Source: Blastomonas sp.
GTDB lineage: Bacteria > Pseudomonadota > Alphaproteobacteria > Sphingomonadales > Sphingomonadaceae
Reading direction: 5' to 3'
Assembly: GCF_030373265.1 (NCBI RefSeq)
Contig: NZ_JAUCZC010000013.1
Location: 1 to 64,000, forward strand
DNA length: 64,000 bases
Shown: in pieces, positions 1-7,913 of the stretch
How positions within the stretch are numbered: position 1 is the stretch's first letter
Layout: each line of letters starts with the position of its first letter
The notes under the pieces: model-generated
What the model was told of the DNA's origin: nothing
Seen by the model: the letters and a program-made list of their open reading frames with translations, nothing else
Databases searched by the model: none
Program-made: the position numbers and the translations under genes

Positions 1-124
1 ATGGTGGAGGCTCCGCCTTTGTCCCACCCGCACCTGACGCCAGTGTCGTGCTAATTTCCGGAGCATGGGACGCAATACGCCCCGGCAACCGAAGCGCGGC
101 CCTTAACGGCGATTCCTCGTCCGG

Positions 125-1387
125 TCAAGCCGCAGCGGAGCGTGGCATCGACTGAGACAGGATCGCATGGCGCATTCCTTCCCAATTGTCGAAATGCCAG
201 AACTCCGGCCGCTCGGTGCCCAGGATCTGGACGCCCTGATCCGGAGTGATGGTGATTTCCTCCGGCTCGAGCTCCTGCAGCCGCGAGGTGCAGTAGAACG
301 GAAGCACTCTGACGCCGGTGGGATCTTCGGTGCAGTTGTCCACCACCAAGGCCAGCCGGTGGTCGTTGAGGCGTACCAGGCCGCCGGCGGGATACAGCCC
401 CATGCTGTTGATGAAGACCTGCATCAGCCGCTCGTCGAAATGGCCCTTCCATTGCAGCATCCGGGCAAGCGCGGTGCAGGGTGTCCAGGGATCCTTGTAC
501 GGCCGGTTTGAGGTGACCGCGTCGTAGACGTCGCAGATCGCCCCCATCCGCGCCGCGAGGCTGATCTCGTTGCCCTGCAGGCCGAACGGATAGCCGGAGC
601 CATCGATCTTTTCGTGATGGTGCAGGCACACATCGCGCGCGATGTCCGGTATGTCCGGATTGTCGCCGATCAGCGCATGGCCCCGCACCGGATGGCTGCG
701 GATCGTGATCAGCTCGTCATCGGTCAGTCGCTCGACCTTGTCGAGGATGATCTGCGGCACGGCCATCTTGCCCAGATCATGCAGCAGCCCGGCCACCCCC
801 ATCGAGCGGATGGTACTTTCGTCCAGATCGAGCTTGCAGGCAAAGTTGATCATCAAGGTGCACACCGCGACCGAGTGCATATAGGTGTACTCGTCCTTGT
901 TCTTCAGCCGGACAAGGTTGGTCAGCGCCTTGTTGTTGCGCTCGACCGAATCGCGGATCTCGTCGATCAGCGGCAGGATCTCGGGCACCTTGAGCGCCTG
1001 GCCCAGGCGCGCGGCCTCGAACATTGCGCCGACCTTCTTTTTCGATTTCTCGACGATTTTGGCCGCGCGGCGCGTTTCCTGACGAAAGCTGGTCGGGCGC
1101 GGCGCATGGCTGGCAGGCGTATAACGGCCGGTAACCGGAGGCAGGCGCGGCGGGAGCGCACTGGCTGGCGCAAGCACCGGCACCGCGGGCGCTGCAGACT
1201 GGGGCGCAGATCCCAGCGCGACATCGACAATCACCGCGGACACTTTGCTCTCGCGGATCTTGATGGCATCGGCCTCCTCGGTGAGAAGGAACTTTTTGCG
1301 CCAGAACGGATGGTCAAACCACGAGCCGACAAAGCCCTGGACGAACATCCCCGTTTCAACCTCGGCCGGTTTGATATGTTTCAGCAA
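125..1387 (-). CDS. HD-GYP domain c-di-GMP phosphodiesterase
   Basis: Predicted cyclic-di-GMP phosphodiesterase of 420 aa. Residues 1-60 match the DUF3391 N-terminal domain found in this architecture. A Pro/Ala-rich linker follows (about 60-100), then the HD-GYP domain from about residue 165, with the HD pair in LLHDLGK (203-204) and HHEKIDGSGYP (257-267), the signature of the class. No membrane segment is seen, so it is probably cytosolic. The start is a TTG codon at 1387 (reading M-LKHIKPAE) with AGGAAG about 10 nt upstream; no ATG or GTG lies close by in frame. It is transcribed alone, about 190 bp downstream of gatB. The PilZ protein near 23.4 kb is a possible effector of the same signal. 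Confidence 0.9.
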   Translation of the reverse strand: MLKHIKPAEVETGMFVQGFVGSWFDHPFWRKKFLLTEEADAIKIRESKVSAVIVDVALGSAPQSAAPAVPVLAPASALPPRLPPVTGRYTPASHAPRPTSFRQETRRAAKIVEKSKKKVGAMFEAARLGQALKVPEILPLIDEIRDSVERNNKALTNLVRLKNKDEYTYMHSVAVCTLMINFACKLDLDESTIRSMGVAGLLHDLGKMAVPQIILDKVERLTDDELITIRSHPVRGHALIGDNPDIPDIARDVCLHHHEKIDGSGYPFGLQGNEISLAARMGAICDVYDAVTSNRPYKDPWTPCTALARMLQWKGHFDERLMQVFINSMGLYPAGGLVRLNDHRLALVVDNCTEDPTGVRVLPFYCTSRLQELEPEEITITPDQGVQILGTERPEFWHFDNWEGMRHAILSQSMPRSAAA

Positions 1388-1578
1388 CAGCCCGCTTCCT
1401 GCTCATGACCAAGCACGGGGTTATTGCAACACGCACCCTTTTTCACAGATGCCCCCCGGCGTTCTATCCCTTGTTCGAGACACCGGTATCAGGCAAATTT
1501 GTTAACGCGGGGTAACTGCCGATAAGCCGTCAGATAATGTTACAAAATGGCACTGTCCTGCGGGCTAGCGGACTGCAA

Positions 1579-3081
1579 TCAGTTAAGGGCTTTCTTCAGC
1601 AGCTCGTTAACCATCTGCGGGTTGGCCTTGCCCTGCATCGCCTTCATCGTCTGCCCGACGAAGAAGCCGAACAGAGCCTCCTTGCCACCGCGATACTGTT
1701 CCACCTTGTCGGCATTGTCGGCCAAGACCTTGGCGATGGCAGCATCGATCGCGCCGGTGTCCGACGTCTGCTTGAGGCCGCGCGCCTCGACGATGGCGCC
1801 TGCCCCCTCCCCGGTCTCGAGCATGATCTCAAAAACCTGCTTGGCGATGGTGCCCGAGATCGTGCCATCGGCAACCAGAGCGATCAGCTCAGCGCCCGCC
1901 GCCGGGGTGACCGGACTGTCGTCGATCGTCTTGCCCGTGCGATTCAGCGCGCCGTAGAGTTCGGACAGCAGCCAGTTGGCCGCAGCCTTGGCGACCTCGG
2001 TTTCCGGCTTGCCCTGCGCCTTGACGCATTCGGCGAGCAACGCTTCGAACCAGCGCGCGGTCTCTGCCTCGGCGGTCAGCACCGCAGCGTTGTAGGCGGA
2101 CAAGCCCAGTTCGCTTTCATAGCGCTTCCGCTTGGCATCGGGGAGCTCCGGCAGCGATGCCTTGCAGCTTTCCACAAACGCCTCGTCCAGCTCGAGCGGG
2201 AGCAGGTCAGGATCGGGGAAGTAGCGATAATCGTGCGCGTCTTCCTTCGACCGCATCGAACGGGTCTCGTTCTTGTCGGGATCGTACAGCCGAGTTTCCT
2301 GGACGATCGTCCCGCCGCTTTCCAGCACATCGACCTGGCGATTCGCCTCGTGCTCGATCGTCGCCATGACATAGCGCACCGAATTGACGTTCTTGGTCTC
2401 GGTGCGGGTGCCGAATTCGTCGCCGGGCTTGCGCACCGAGACGTTGACGTCGGCGCGCATCGAGCCTTCTTCCATGTTGCCGTCGCACGAGCCGACATAG
2501 CGCAGGATCGAGCGCAGCTTCTTCAGATACGCCCCGGCCTCGGCGGGCGAGCGCATGTCGGGCCGCGAGACGATCTCCATCAGCGCGACGCCGCAGCGGT
2601 TGAGATCGACATAGGACATCGTGGGATGCTGATCGTGCATCAGCTTGCCCGCGTCCTGCTCGAGATGCAGCCGCTCGATGCCGATCGTCTTGGTGTGCGC
2701 GTCGGGGTTCTTTTCGTCGAGACTGATCTCGATCCCGCCCTCGCCCACGATCGGATGATAGAGCTGGCTGATCTGATAGCCCTGCGGCAGATCGGCATAG
2801 AAATAGTTCTTGCGATCGAACCGCGAATAGCGGTTGATCTGGGCGTTCAACGCCATGCCCGTACGCACCGCCTGGCGGACGCATTCGCCATTGAGCACCG
2901 GCAGCATGCCCGGCATCGCGGCATCGACGAGGCTCACCTGCGCATTGGGCTCCGCCCCGAAGGTGGTCGACGCGCCCGAGAACAATTTGGCGTGGCTGGT
3001 GACCTGGGCGTGCACCTCAAGCCCGATCACGACCTCCCACTCACCGGTGGCGCCCTGGATACGATAGGTTGATTCGGTCAT
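1579..3081 (-). CDS. gatB: Asp-tRNA(Asn)/Glu-tRNA(Gln) amidotransferase subunit B
   Basis: GatB, 500 aa, the tRNA-binding kinase/transferase subunit of GatCAB. It activates Glu-tRNA(Gln) or Asp-tRNA(Asn) for amidation with ammonia supplied by GatA. The N-terminus ([12 protein letters not shown]) and the motif around [13 protein letters not shown] are typical, and the C-terminal YqeY-like tail ends in [15 protein letters not shown], as usual. The length is normal. It is the last gene of gatC-gatA-vapB-vapC-gatB. Its ATG overlaps the vapC stop in an ATGA, so its translation is probably coupled to that of the toxin gene, an unusual arrangement for a core gene. Confidence 0.97.
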   Translation of the reverse strand: MTESTYRIQGATGEWEVVIGLEVHAQVTSHAKLFSGASTTFGAEPNAQVSLVDAAMPGMLPVLNGECVRQAVRTGMALNAQINRYSRFDRKNYFYADLPQGYQISQLYHPIVGEGGIEISLDEKNPDAHTKTIGIERLHLEQDAGKLMHDQHPTMSYVDLNRCGVALMEIVSRPDMRSPAEAGAYLKKLRSILRYVGSCDGNMEEGSMRADVNVSVRKPGDEFGTRTETKNVNSVRYVMATIEHEANRQVDVLESGGTIVQETRLYDPDKNETRSMRSKEDAHDYRYFPDPDLLPLELDEAFVESCKASLPELPDAKRKRYESELGLSAYNAAVLTAEAETARWFEALLAECVKAQGKPETEVAKAAANWLLSELYGALNRTGKTIDDSPVTPAAGAELIALVADGTISGTIAKQVFEIMLETGEGAGAIVEARGLKQTSDTGAIDAAIAKVLADNADKVEQYRGGKEALFGFFVGQTMKAMQGKANPQMVNELLKKALN

Positions 3082-3494
3082 GCTGATTCCGCTTCGGGTG
3101 TTATGAGAGGAACGGTGGGAAAATAGCTGCGATAGAACCGCGGATCGCGGGTCAGCACAGTGGCATTGAGCGCCTGAGCGTGTCCCCCGATCAGAAAATC
3201 GGCCAGGATGGATTTGGCACCCTCGCGCCTGCGTTGTCGGTAAGCACGAAAAGCGCGGCCTGCGAGAAAGGCCGCATCGGCGTCGATCGACTCGATTGTC
3301 ACATCGATGCGCTCCATTTCGCGGCGAAAGGCTTCGAGCGTTGCCATTCCAGGCGCCGCTTCTGCAATGACGACCTCGTTGATCGCGACATCATGCTCGG
3401 CAGACAGCTGGACGATCTGTTCGATCGACCAGTCGCTCCATCTGGGATCGTTTTCGATGATGTCGATGATGATATTGGAATCGATCAGGATCAC
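3078..3494 (-). CDS. vapC: VapC-type PIN-domain toxin
   Basis: PIN-domain ribonuclease, about 138 aa, the toxin half of a VapBC pair. The first beta strand carries the conserved Asp ([12 protein letters not shown]). A Glu occurs in VVIAEAAPG, and the second acidic group is in [14 protein letters not shown] followed by LTRDPRFY, the usual order of PIN metal ligands. I chose the GTG at 3494 because it overlaps the antitoxin stop as GTGA; a TTG at 3503 would add three residues. The stop overlaps gatB. Known VapC enzymes cut tRNA or rRNA; the target here is unknown. Its position inside the gat operon is unusual. Confidence 0.88.
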   Translation of the reverse strand: MILIDSNIIIDIIENDPRWSDWSIEQIVQLSAEHDVAINEVVIAEAAPGMATLEAFRREMERIDVTIESIDADAAFLAGRAFRAYRQRRREGAKSILADFLIGGHAQALNATVLTRDPRFYRSYFPTVPLITPEAESA

Positions 3495-3790
3495 GGCTCC
3501 CAATCACCCCGCAGATCGCGCATGATATCATCTGTCGCTCTGCCGCTCGCGTATTTGCCGCGCAAGGCTTCCAGCCCGAGCCTGATGCGGGCCTTGCGCT
3601 GATCTGGCGTTTCGGCGGGCTGTGGAACGGGCGGCAGGATGACCGTCTCGCCCCGATCATTGATGCCCACCCGCACCGGGCCATTCGGCACCAGGCCATT
3701 GCGATCGCGCAGGGCCTTTGGGATCAATACCTGACCCTTGCTCGTCATGTTGACCAGCGTTTCGTGCTCGATTTTGCTGTGAGCGTTCAT
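3491..3790 (-). CDS. vapB: AbrB/MazE-fold antitoxin (VapB-like)
   Basis: Antitoxin of 99 aa. The N-terminal swapped-hairpin AbrB/SpoVT domain is clear (VNMTSKGQVLIPKALRDRNGL, about residues 13-33). The C-terminal half is charged and probably flexible, the region that normally wraps around the PIN toxin. It directly precedes vapC with a GTGA overlap. A perfect 9-bp inverted repeat lies 11 bp upstream of its ATG and is the likely autoregulatory operator. The gap to gatA upstream is 66 bp, so vapBC could have its own promoter as well as read-through from gatCA. Confidence 0.88.
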   Translation of the reverse strand: MNAHSKIEHETLVNMTSKGQVLIPKALRDRNGLVPNGPVRVGINDRGETVILPPVPQPAETPDQRKARIRLGLEALRGKYASGRATDDIMRDLRGDWEP

Positions 3791-3801
3791 TGTGGGCCTC
3801 C

Positions 3802-3822
3802 GGTGTTACCCAAGGTAACACC
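3802..3822 (-). promoter_or_regulatory. Palindromic operator upstream of vapBC
   Basis: GGTGTTACC-CAA-GGTAACACC is a perfect inverted repeat with 9-bp arms and a 3-bp centre, 11 bp upstream of the vapB start in the gatA-vapB gap. AbrB-fold antitoxins bind such palindromes in their own promoters, so this is inferred to be the VapB/VapBC operator. Confidence 0.65.
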
Positions 3823-3856
3823 TCTTTTCCAGCGGTTCAACTAGCGTTGCGTTTGG

Positions 3857-5341
3857 TCACCACCATTGTTGCGGGCGCGCGGTAAACCCTGCGCGTTCTT
3901 CAATTGCCAGACCTGCATTCAGCACGCCCTGCTCGTCCATCGGCTTGCCGATGATCTGCAGGCCAAGCGGCAGGCCCTGGCTGTCGAGACCCCCGGGCAC
4001 CGACATCGCGGGCAGGCCCGCGAGCGAAGCTGGCACCGCGAACACGTCGTTGAGATACATCGCGATCGGATCGTCCGATTCCTGGCCCAGCGCGAAGGCG
4101 GCGCTCGGCGCGGTCGGCGCGAGCAATACATCGCACTTTTCCCACACGGCTTCGAAATCCCGCGCGATCAGGGTGCGGACCTTTTGCGCCTGGGTGTAAT
4201 AGGCATCATAGAAGCCGGCGGACAGCACATAGGTGCCGATCAGGATGCGGCGCTTGACCTCTCCCCCGAAGCCTGCGGCGCGGGTGGCGGCATACATGTC
4301 CTGCAGCCCCGCGCCATCGGGCAGGTTGCGCTGGCCATAGCGCACGCCGTCATAGCGCGCGAGGTTGGACGAGGCTTCGGCCGGGGCGATGATGTAATAG
4401 GCCGGCAGGGCGTGACGGGTGTGCGGCAGCGAGACATCGACGATCTCGGCGCCCGCGTCGCGCAGCCACGCGATGCCCTGGTCCCAAACGGCAGCCACTT
4501 CGGCGTCCATCCCGTCGAGGCGATATTCCTTGGGAATACCGACGCGCTTGCCCTTGAGATTGCTCGACAAACCGGCTTCCCACTGCGGCACGGGCAGATC
4601 AAGCGAGGTCGAATCCTTAGGATCGAAGCCGCTCATCGCTTCCAGCATGATCGCGCAGTCGCGCACGTCGCGCGCCATCGGGCCGGCCTGATCGAGCGAC
4701 GAGGCGAAGGCGATCACGCCCCAGCGCGAGCAGCGGCCATAGGTCGGCTTGATGCCGCTGATCCCGGTGAACGCGGCGGGCTGGCGGATCGATCCGCCGG
4801 TATCGGTGCCGGTCGCCGCCGGACACAGCCGCGCCGAGACCGCCGCCGCGCTGCCGCCAGACGAACCGCCGGGGGCGAGCGCGGCACTGCCGCCATCGTT
4901 GCGCCGCCAGGGCGAGATCACATTGCCGAACGCGCTGGTCTCGTTCGACGATCCCATCGCGAACTGGTCCATGTTGAGCTTGCCGAGCATGCCGGCGCCC
5001 GCGTCCCACAATTTCTGGCTGACCGTCGATTCATAGGTCGGCTTGAAGCCGTTGAGGATTTCGCTCGCCGAGCGCGCTTCCACGCCGACGGTGCAGAACA
5101 GATCCTTCATGCCGATCGGCACCCCGGCCATGATCGGCAGGTCCTCGCCGGCGGCGCGCTTGGTGTCGATCGCATCGGCAGCAGCCAGCGCGTGGTCGGG
5201 CGTGTCGATCAGAAACGCATTGAGCGCCTTGGCTTCGGCGACGCGTGCGTTGAAGGCGCTCGCCACGTCGCGTGCGCTGAAGGTCCCGGCGCGCACGCCG
5301 TTGCGGATGTCGGCGATGCCGAGGTCGGTCAGGTCGGTCAT
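3857..5341 (-). CDS. gatA: Asp-tRNA(Asn)/Glu-tRNA(Gln) amidotransferase subunit A
   Basis: GatA, 494 aa, an amidase-signature enzyme that hydrolyses glutamine and channels ammonia to GatB. The Ser-cisSer-Lys machinery is visible: catalytic Lys in [21 protein letters not shown] with the cis-Ser region, and [15 protein letters not shown] with the nucleophilic Ser. The start ATG lies 2 bp after the gatC stop, so the two are co-transcribed. Length and motif order are normal. It is followed by vapBC rather than directly by gatB. Confidence 0.97.
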   Translation of the reverse strand: MTDLTDLGIADIRNGVRAGTFSARDVASAFNARVAEAKALNAFLIDTPDHALAAADAIDTKRAAGEDLPIMAGVPIGMKDLFCTVGVEARSASEILNGFKPTYESTVSQKLWDAGAGMLGKLNMDQFAMGSSNETSAFGNVISPWRRNDGGSAALAPGGSSGGSAAAVSARLCPAATGTDTGGSIRQPAAFTGISGIKPTYGRCSRWGVIAFASSLDQAGPMARDVRDCAIMLEAMSGFDPKDSTSLDLPVPQWEAGLSSNLKGKRVGIPKEYRLDGMDAEVAAVWDQGIAWLRDAGAEIVDVSLPHTRHALPAYYIIAPAEASSNLARYDGVRYGQRNLPDGAGLQDMYAATRAAGFGGEVKRRILIGTYVLSAGFYDAYYTQAQKVRTLIARDFEAVWEKCDVLLAPTAPSAAFALGQESDDPIAMYLNDVFAVPASLAGLPAMSVPGGLDSQGLPLGLQIIGKPMDEQGVLNAGLAIEERAGFTARPQQWW

Positions 5342-5343
5342 GT

Positions 5344-5631
5344 TTATTCGATCACTTTCGGGACGCCGAAGAAGCCGTGCTCGGCGGCGGGCGCATTGGC
5401 CAGCACCTTGTCGCGGATGTTGCCGTCGGTGACGACATCGTCGCGCAGGCGCAACGTGTTGGGGATGACGGCGGTCATCGGCTCTACGCCGGTCACGTCG
5501 ACCTCGGCCAATTGCTCCACCCAGCCCAATATGCCGTTGAATTCGGGGACCATGGCCTCGATCTCGGCGTCGGTCATCGCGATCCGGGCGAGGCTGGCGA
5601 TTTTTTTCACGGTTTTGCTATCTACTGACAT
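5344..5631 (-). CDS. gatC: Asp-tRNA(Asn)/Glu-tRNA(Gln) amidotransferase subunit C
   Basis: GatC, 95 aa, the small belt subunit that stabilises GatA-GatB. The sequence [18 protein letters not shown] at the start and a C-terminus ending [12 protein letters not shown] (family: FxVPKVI/VPKVLE) are characteristic. The reading frame opens six codons earlier (M at 5649), but the ATG at 5631 giving [10 protein letters not shown] matches the family start. It is the first gene of the gat operon on this strand. Its promoter must lie in the gap shared with the divergent DUF3089 gene (about 5632-5800). Confidence 0.95.
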   Translation of the reverse strand: MSVDSKTVKKIASLARIAMTDAEIEAMVPEFNGILGWVEQLAEVDVTGVEPMTAVIPNTLRLRDDVVTDGNIRDKVLANAPAAEHGFFGVPKVIE

Positions 5632-5802
5632 GGCTAAAGCGGCTAGCACCGCCCCGCCCGGCCATCAAGCGGGCAAATGCTGCGCCAGCACGAACAATTG
5701 TGGCGTCAAACACTGCTGGCGGTGTTCACAACCCGCACCTATATGCGCGCATTCACAGGGTGCGTCGGCGGACGGCCCCTGCCTGCCGTTCGGAGAGTGT
5801 TT

Positions 5803-6915
5803 TTGGCCCGCAAGTTTCTGTATGTGATCGCGACGATCATCTTCCTGCTCGTCGCAGCCTTTGCGATCTACCGATTGTTCCCGCAGCAGATTTTCGCCGC
5901 CGCGTTTGTGCCGTCGACCGAATTCGTCAAACCCGAGGCGGTCGAAACCAGCGCCTATGCCGACGAGGCCATGTGGTTCTCGCGGCCCGAAATCACCGGC
6001 AGCGCCAACCCGTCGCTGTGGACACCCGAGGGGTTCGAGCCGACCACCGACCCCAAGGTGGCGGTGTTCTACATCCACCCCACCTCCTACATGAAGCGCA
6101 ATTACTGGAATGCTCCGCTGGGCGACAAGGAATCGCAGGACCGCGCACGCATTTTCCTGCGCAGCCAGGCCAGCGTTTTCAACGGCATCGGCCAGATCTG
6201 GGCACCCCGCTACCGCCAGGCCGCGATCGGCGCGTTCCTGACCCAGAAGCCCGAAGCACAAATGGCGTTCGATGCGGCCTATTCCGATGTGCTTGCCGCG
6301 TTCGATGAATTCCTGCTCGAGATCCCCGATGACATGCCGATCATCATAGCTGGGCACAGCCAGGGCGCGCTGCATCTGACGACGCTGATGCGCCAGCGCG
6401 TCGTGACCCGCCCGCTCGCCGACCGGATCGTTGCCGCTTATGTCATCGGCTGGCCAGTCTCGCTGACCACCGATCTGCTCGCGCTGGGTCTGCCGGGGTG
6501 CGCCGATCCTGACCAGGCCAACTGCCTGCTCGCCTGGCAAAGCTTCGGCGAACCGGCAGAACCCGGGCTGATCCTTTCGGTCTACGATGTCAGCGTGGGC
6601 TTTGATGGCGAACTGCGCGGAACTTCGCCGATGCTGTGCGTCAATCCGATCACCGGCGTGATGGGCGATGAGGCTGCTGCAGACCAGAACCTGGGCACGC
6701 TTGTTCCCAATGACGAACTGACCGATGGTGTCATCACCCCGAGCCTGGTGCCGGCACGCTGCGATGATCGCGGGCTGCTGCTGCTGGGCGGGGAGCCCAA
6801 GATGGGCAATTACGTGCTGCCCGGCAACAACTACCACGTGTATGACTACCCCCTGTTCTGGGCGAACATTCGCGCGGACGCCGAGCGGAGGGTCGCAGCA
6901 TTTCTGGCGCGCTGA
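5803..6915 (+). CDS. DUF3089 lipase-like alpha/beta hydrolase, membrane-anchored
   Basis: Protein of about 370 aa with an N-terminal hydrophobic segment (residues about 5-22, [19 protein letters not shown]), suggesting an anchor or uncleaved signal. It then has the DUF3089 fold: [16 protein letters not shown] near residue 90 and the nucleophile elbow IIAGHSQGA near residue 180. The frame is open from 5677, but GGAGAG at 5792-5797 sits 5 nt before a TTG at 5803 (LARKFLYV), with a GTG at 5797 as alternative, and the upstream residues look non-coding. Substrate unknown; the GHSQG elbow makes esterase/lipase activity likely. The next gene, ruvX, begins at or just after its stop. Confidence 0.85.
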   Translation: MARKFLYVIATIIFLLVAAFAIYRLFPQQIFAAAFVPSTEFVKPEAVETSAYADEAMWFSRPEITGSANPSLWTPEGFEPTTDPKVAVFYIHPTSYMKRNYWNAPLGDKESQDRARIFLRSQASVFNGIGQIWAPRYRQAAIGAFLTQKPEAQMAFDAAYSDVLAAFDEFLLEIPDDMPIIIAGHSQGALHLTTLMRQRVVTRPLADRIVAAYVIGWPVSLTTDLLALGLPGCADPDQANCLLAWQSFGEPAEPGLILSVYDVSVGFDGELRGTSPMLCVNPITGVMGDEAAADQNLGTLVPNDELTDGVITPSLVPARCDDRGLLLLGGEPKMGNYVLPGNNYHVYDYPLFWANIRADAERRVAAFLAR

Positions 6916-6947
6916 TCACGACCAAGCCCGCGGAATTTCGTGAGGCA

Positions 6948-7370
6948 TTGCCTGAATACGGGCGGCTGATCGGGCTCGATGTCGGCAGCAAGACCATCGG
7001 CACGGCGTTCTGCGATGCCGGCTGGAGCTTTGCCACCGCCGCCAAGACGATCAAGCGCGCCAAGTTCGGCAAGGACAAGGCGGCGATCGAGCAGCTGGTC
7101 AGCGAGCAGCACATCGTCGGGCTGGTCATCGGCCTGCCGCTCAACATGGACAGTTCGGACAGCCCGCAAACCCAGAGCGTTCGGGCCTTCGCACGCAACA
7201 TCGCGGTGCTGGGACTGCCGATCCTGCTGCAGGACGAACGCTGGTCGACTCAAGCAGTCGAACGCGCGCTGATCGATGCCGATGTCAGCCGCGCCAAGCG
7301 CGCCGAGCGAGTCGACTCGGCGGCTGCAGCGTTCATCCTGCAAGGCGCGATCGACGCGATGGTGGGCTGA
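6948..7370 (+). CDS. ruvX: Holliday junction resolvase-like protein RuvX/YqgF
   Basis: YqgF/RuvX-family RNase H-fold protein. The motifs are [15 protein letters not shown] (first catalytic Asp), [27 protein letters not shown] (catalytic Glu) and the terminal [15 protein letters not shown], the expected order. Family roles are 16S rRNA 5'-end maturation and Holliday-junction cleavage. The first permitted start is TTG 6948, but that removes residues I expect in sphingomonad relatives. Open reading continues upstream as [17 protein letters not shown], beginning with a CTG at 6912 that overlaps the previous stop. The true start may therefore be that CTG (152 aa). Confidence 0.9.
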   Translation: MPEYGRLIGLDVGSKTIGTAFCDAGWSFATAAKTIKRAKFGKDKAAIEQLVSEQHIVGLVIGLPLNMDSSDSPQTQSVRAFARNIAVLGLPILLQDERWSTQAVERALIDADVSRAKRAERVDSAAAAFILQGAIDAMVG

Positions 7371-7406
7371 AGGGGCCGCTTGGAGGCCAGCCCTCAGCGC
7401 AGAAAA

Positions 7407-7685
7407 TCAGCGAAAATTATCGGCATAAGCCTGAATCTTCAGGCGGCGTGGAGGTGTCTGCTCGATGCGCGCTTCGATGCCGTATTTGTCGGCATAGGCC
7501 TTGGCGGCCGCCAGATCTGGGAAGCGCAGGTTGACCTGCTGCTGGGTATCGCCCGAGCCCGCCCATCCGGTCAGCGGATCGGGCTTCTTCGCCTCGGCAG
7601 GCTCGAACTCGAGCACCCACAAATCGGTAAGCGCGCGGCCCGACTGCATCGCGTTCTTGGGGCGCTGATAGATTCGTGCGGCCAT
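7407..7685 (-). CDS. NDUFS4-like ETC complex I accessory subunit
   Basis: Protein of 92 aa matching the ETC complex I subunit conserved region (NDUFS4, 18-kDa subunit). It opens with ARIYQRPKNAMQSGRA, then has WVLEFEP, a central GWAGSGDT with a Gln-rich stretch, and ends with RRLKIQAYADNFR. In alphaproteobacteria this accessory subunit is encoded alone, away from the nuo operon, as here. It probably associates with NADH:quinone oxidoreductase at the cytoplasmic face of the membrane. Confidence 0.88.
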   Translation of the reverse strand: MAARIYQRPKNAMQSGRALTDLWVLEFEPAEAKKPDPLTGWAGSGDTQQQVNLRFPDLAAAKAYADKYGIEARIEQTPPRRLKIQAYADNFR

Positions 7686-7772
7686 TGGTCTTCGTCCTGG
7701 GAAAGATTGCTACGCCGTGCCCATGCTACAGCGGGGGCGCTCGGGTCAAGGCTGGTGTGGATGGTTCAGGGA

Positions 7773-7904
7773 TCTCTCCCCTTTAGGAGAGAGATACGCA
7801 GGCTTGGCAGCTTGCTGCCTCGTCGAAGTTGAGAGTGGCAGCAGATCACACGGAATGTCGCTTAACTGCCCCTCTCCCAACCCTCTCCCCTGAAGGGGAG
7901 AGGG
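7773..7904. repeat. Pair of intergenic palindromes between complex I subunit and hrpB
   Basis: The 228-bp gap holds two GC-rich hairpins: TCTCTCCC-CTTTA-GGAGAGA near 7773-7793, and CCCTCTCCCC-TGAA-GGGGAGAGGG at 7881-7904 just beyond the hrpB stop. Similar CCTCTCCC/CCTCCCC palindromes recur near 13.9 and 20.7 kb, so they belong to a dispersed repeat family. No gene is seen in this gap. Confidence 0.6.
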
Positions 7905-7913
7905 CTTTTCAGA

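Noticed and set aside
1-124. Plus-strand frame ending at the TAA near position 54
   Set aside because: Only 17 codons remain inside the window (reading APPLSHPHLTPVSC at its end); it could be the tail of a gene to the left, but nothing supports a call.
1537-3072. Long plus-strand reading frame (511 codons) opposite gatB, and similar long frames opposite gatA, the ABC-F gene, the flippase gene and the first DUF3526 gene
   Set aside because: These are antisense frames kept open by high GC; the opposite strand encodes clear conserved proteins and the antisense translations are Arg/His-rich and family-less.
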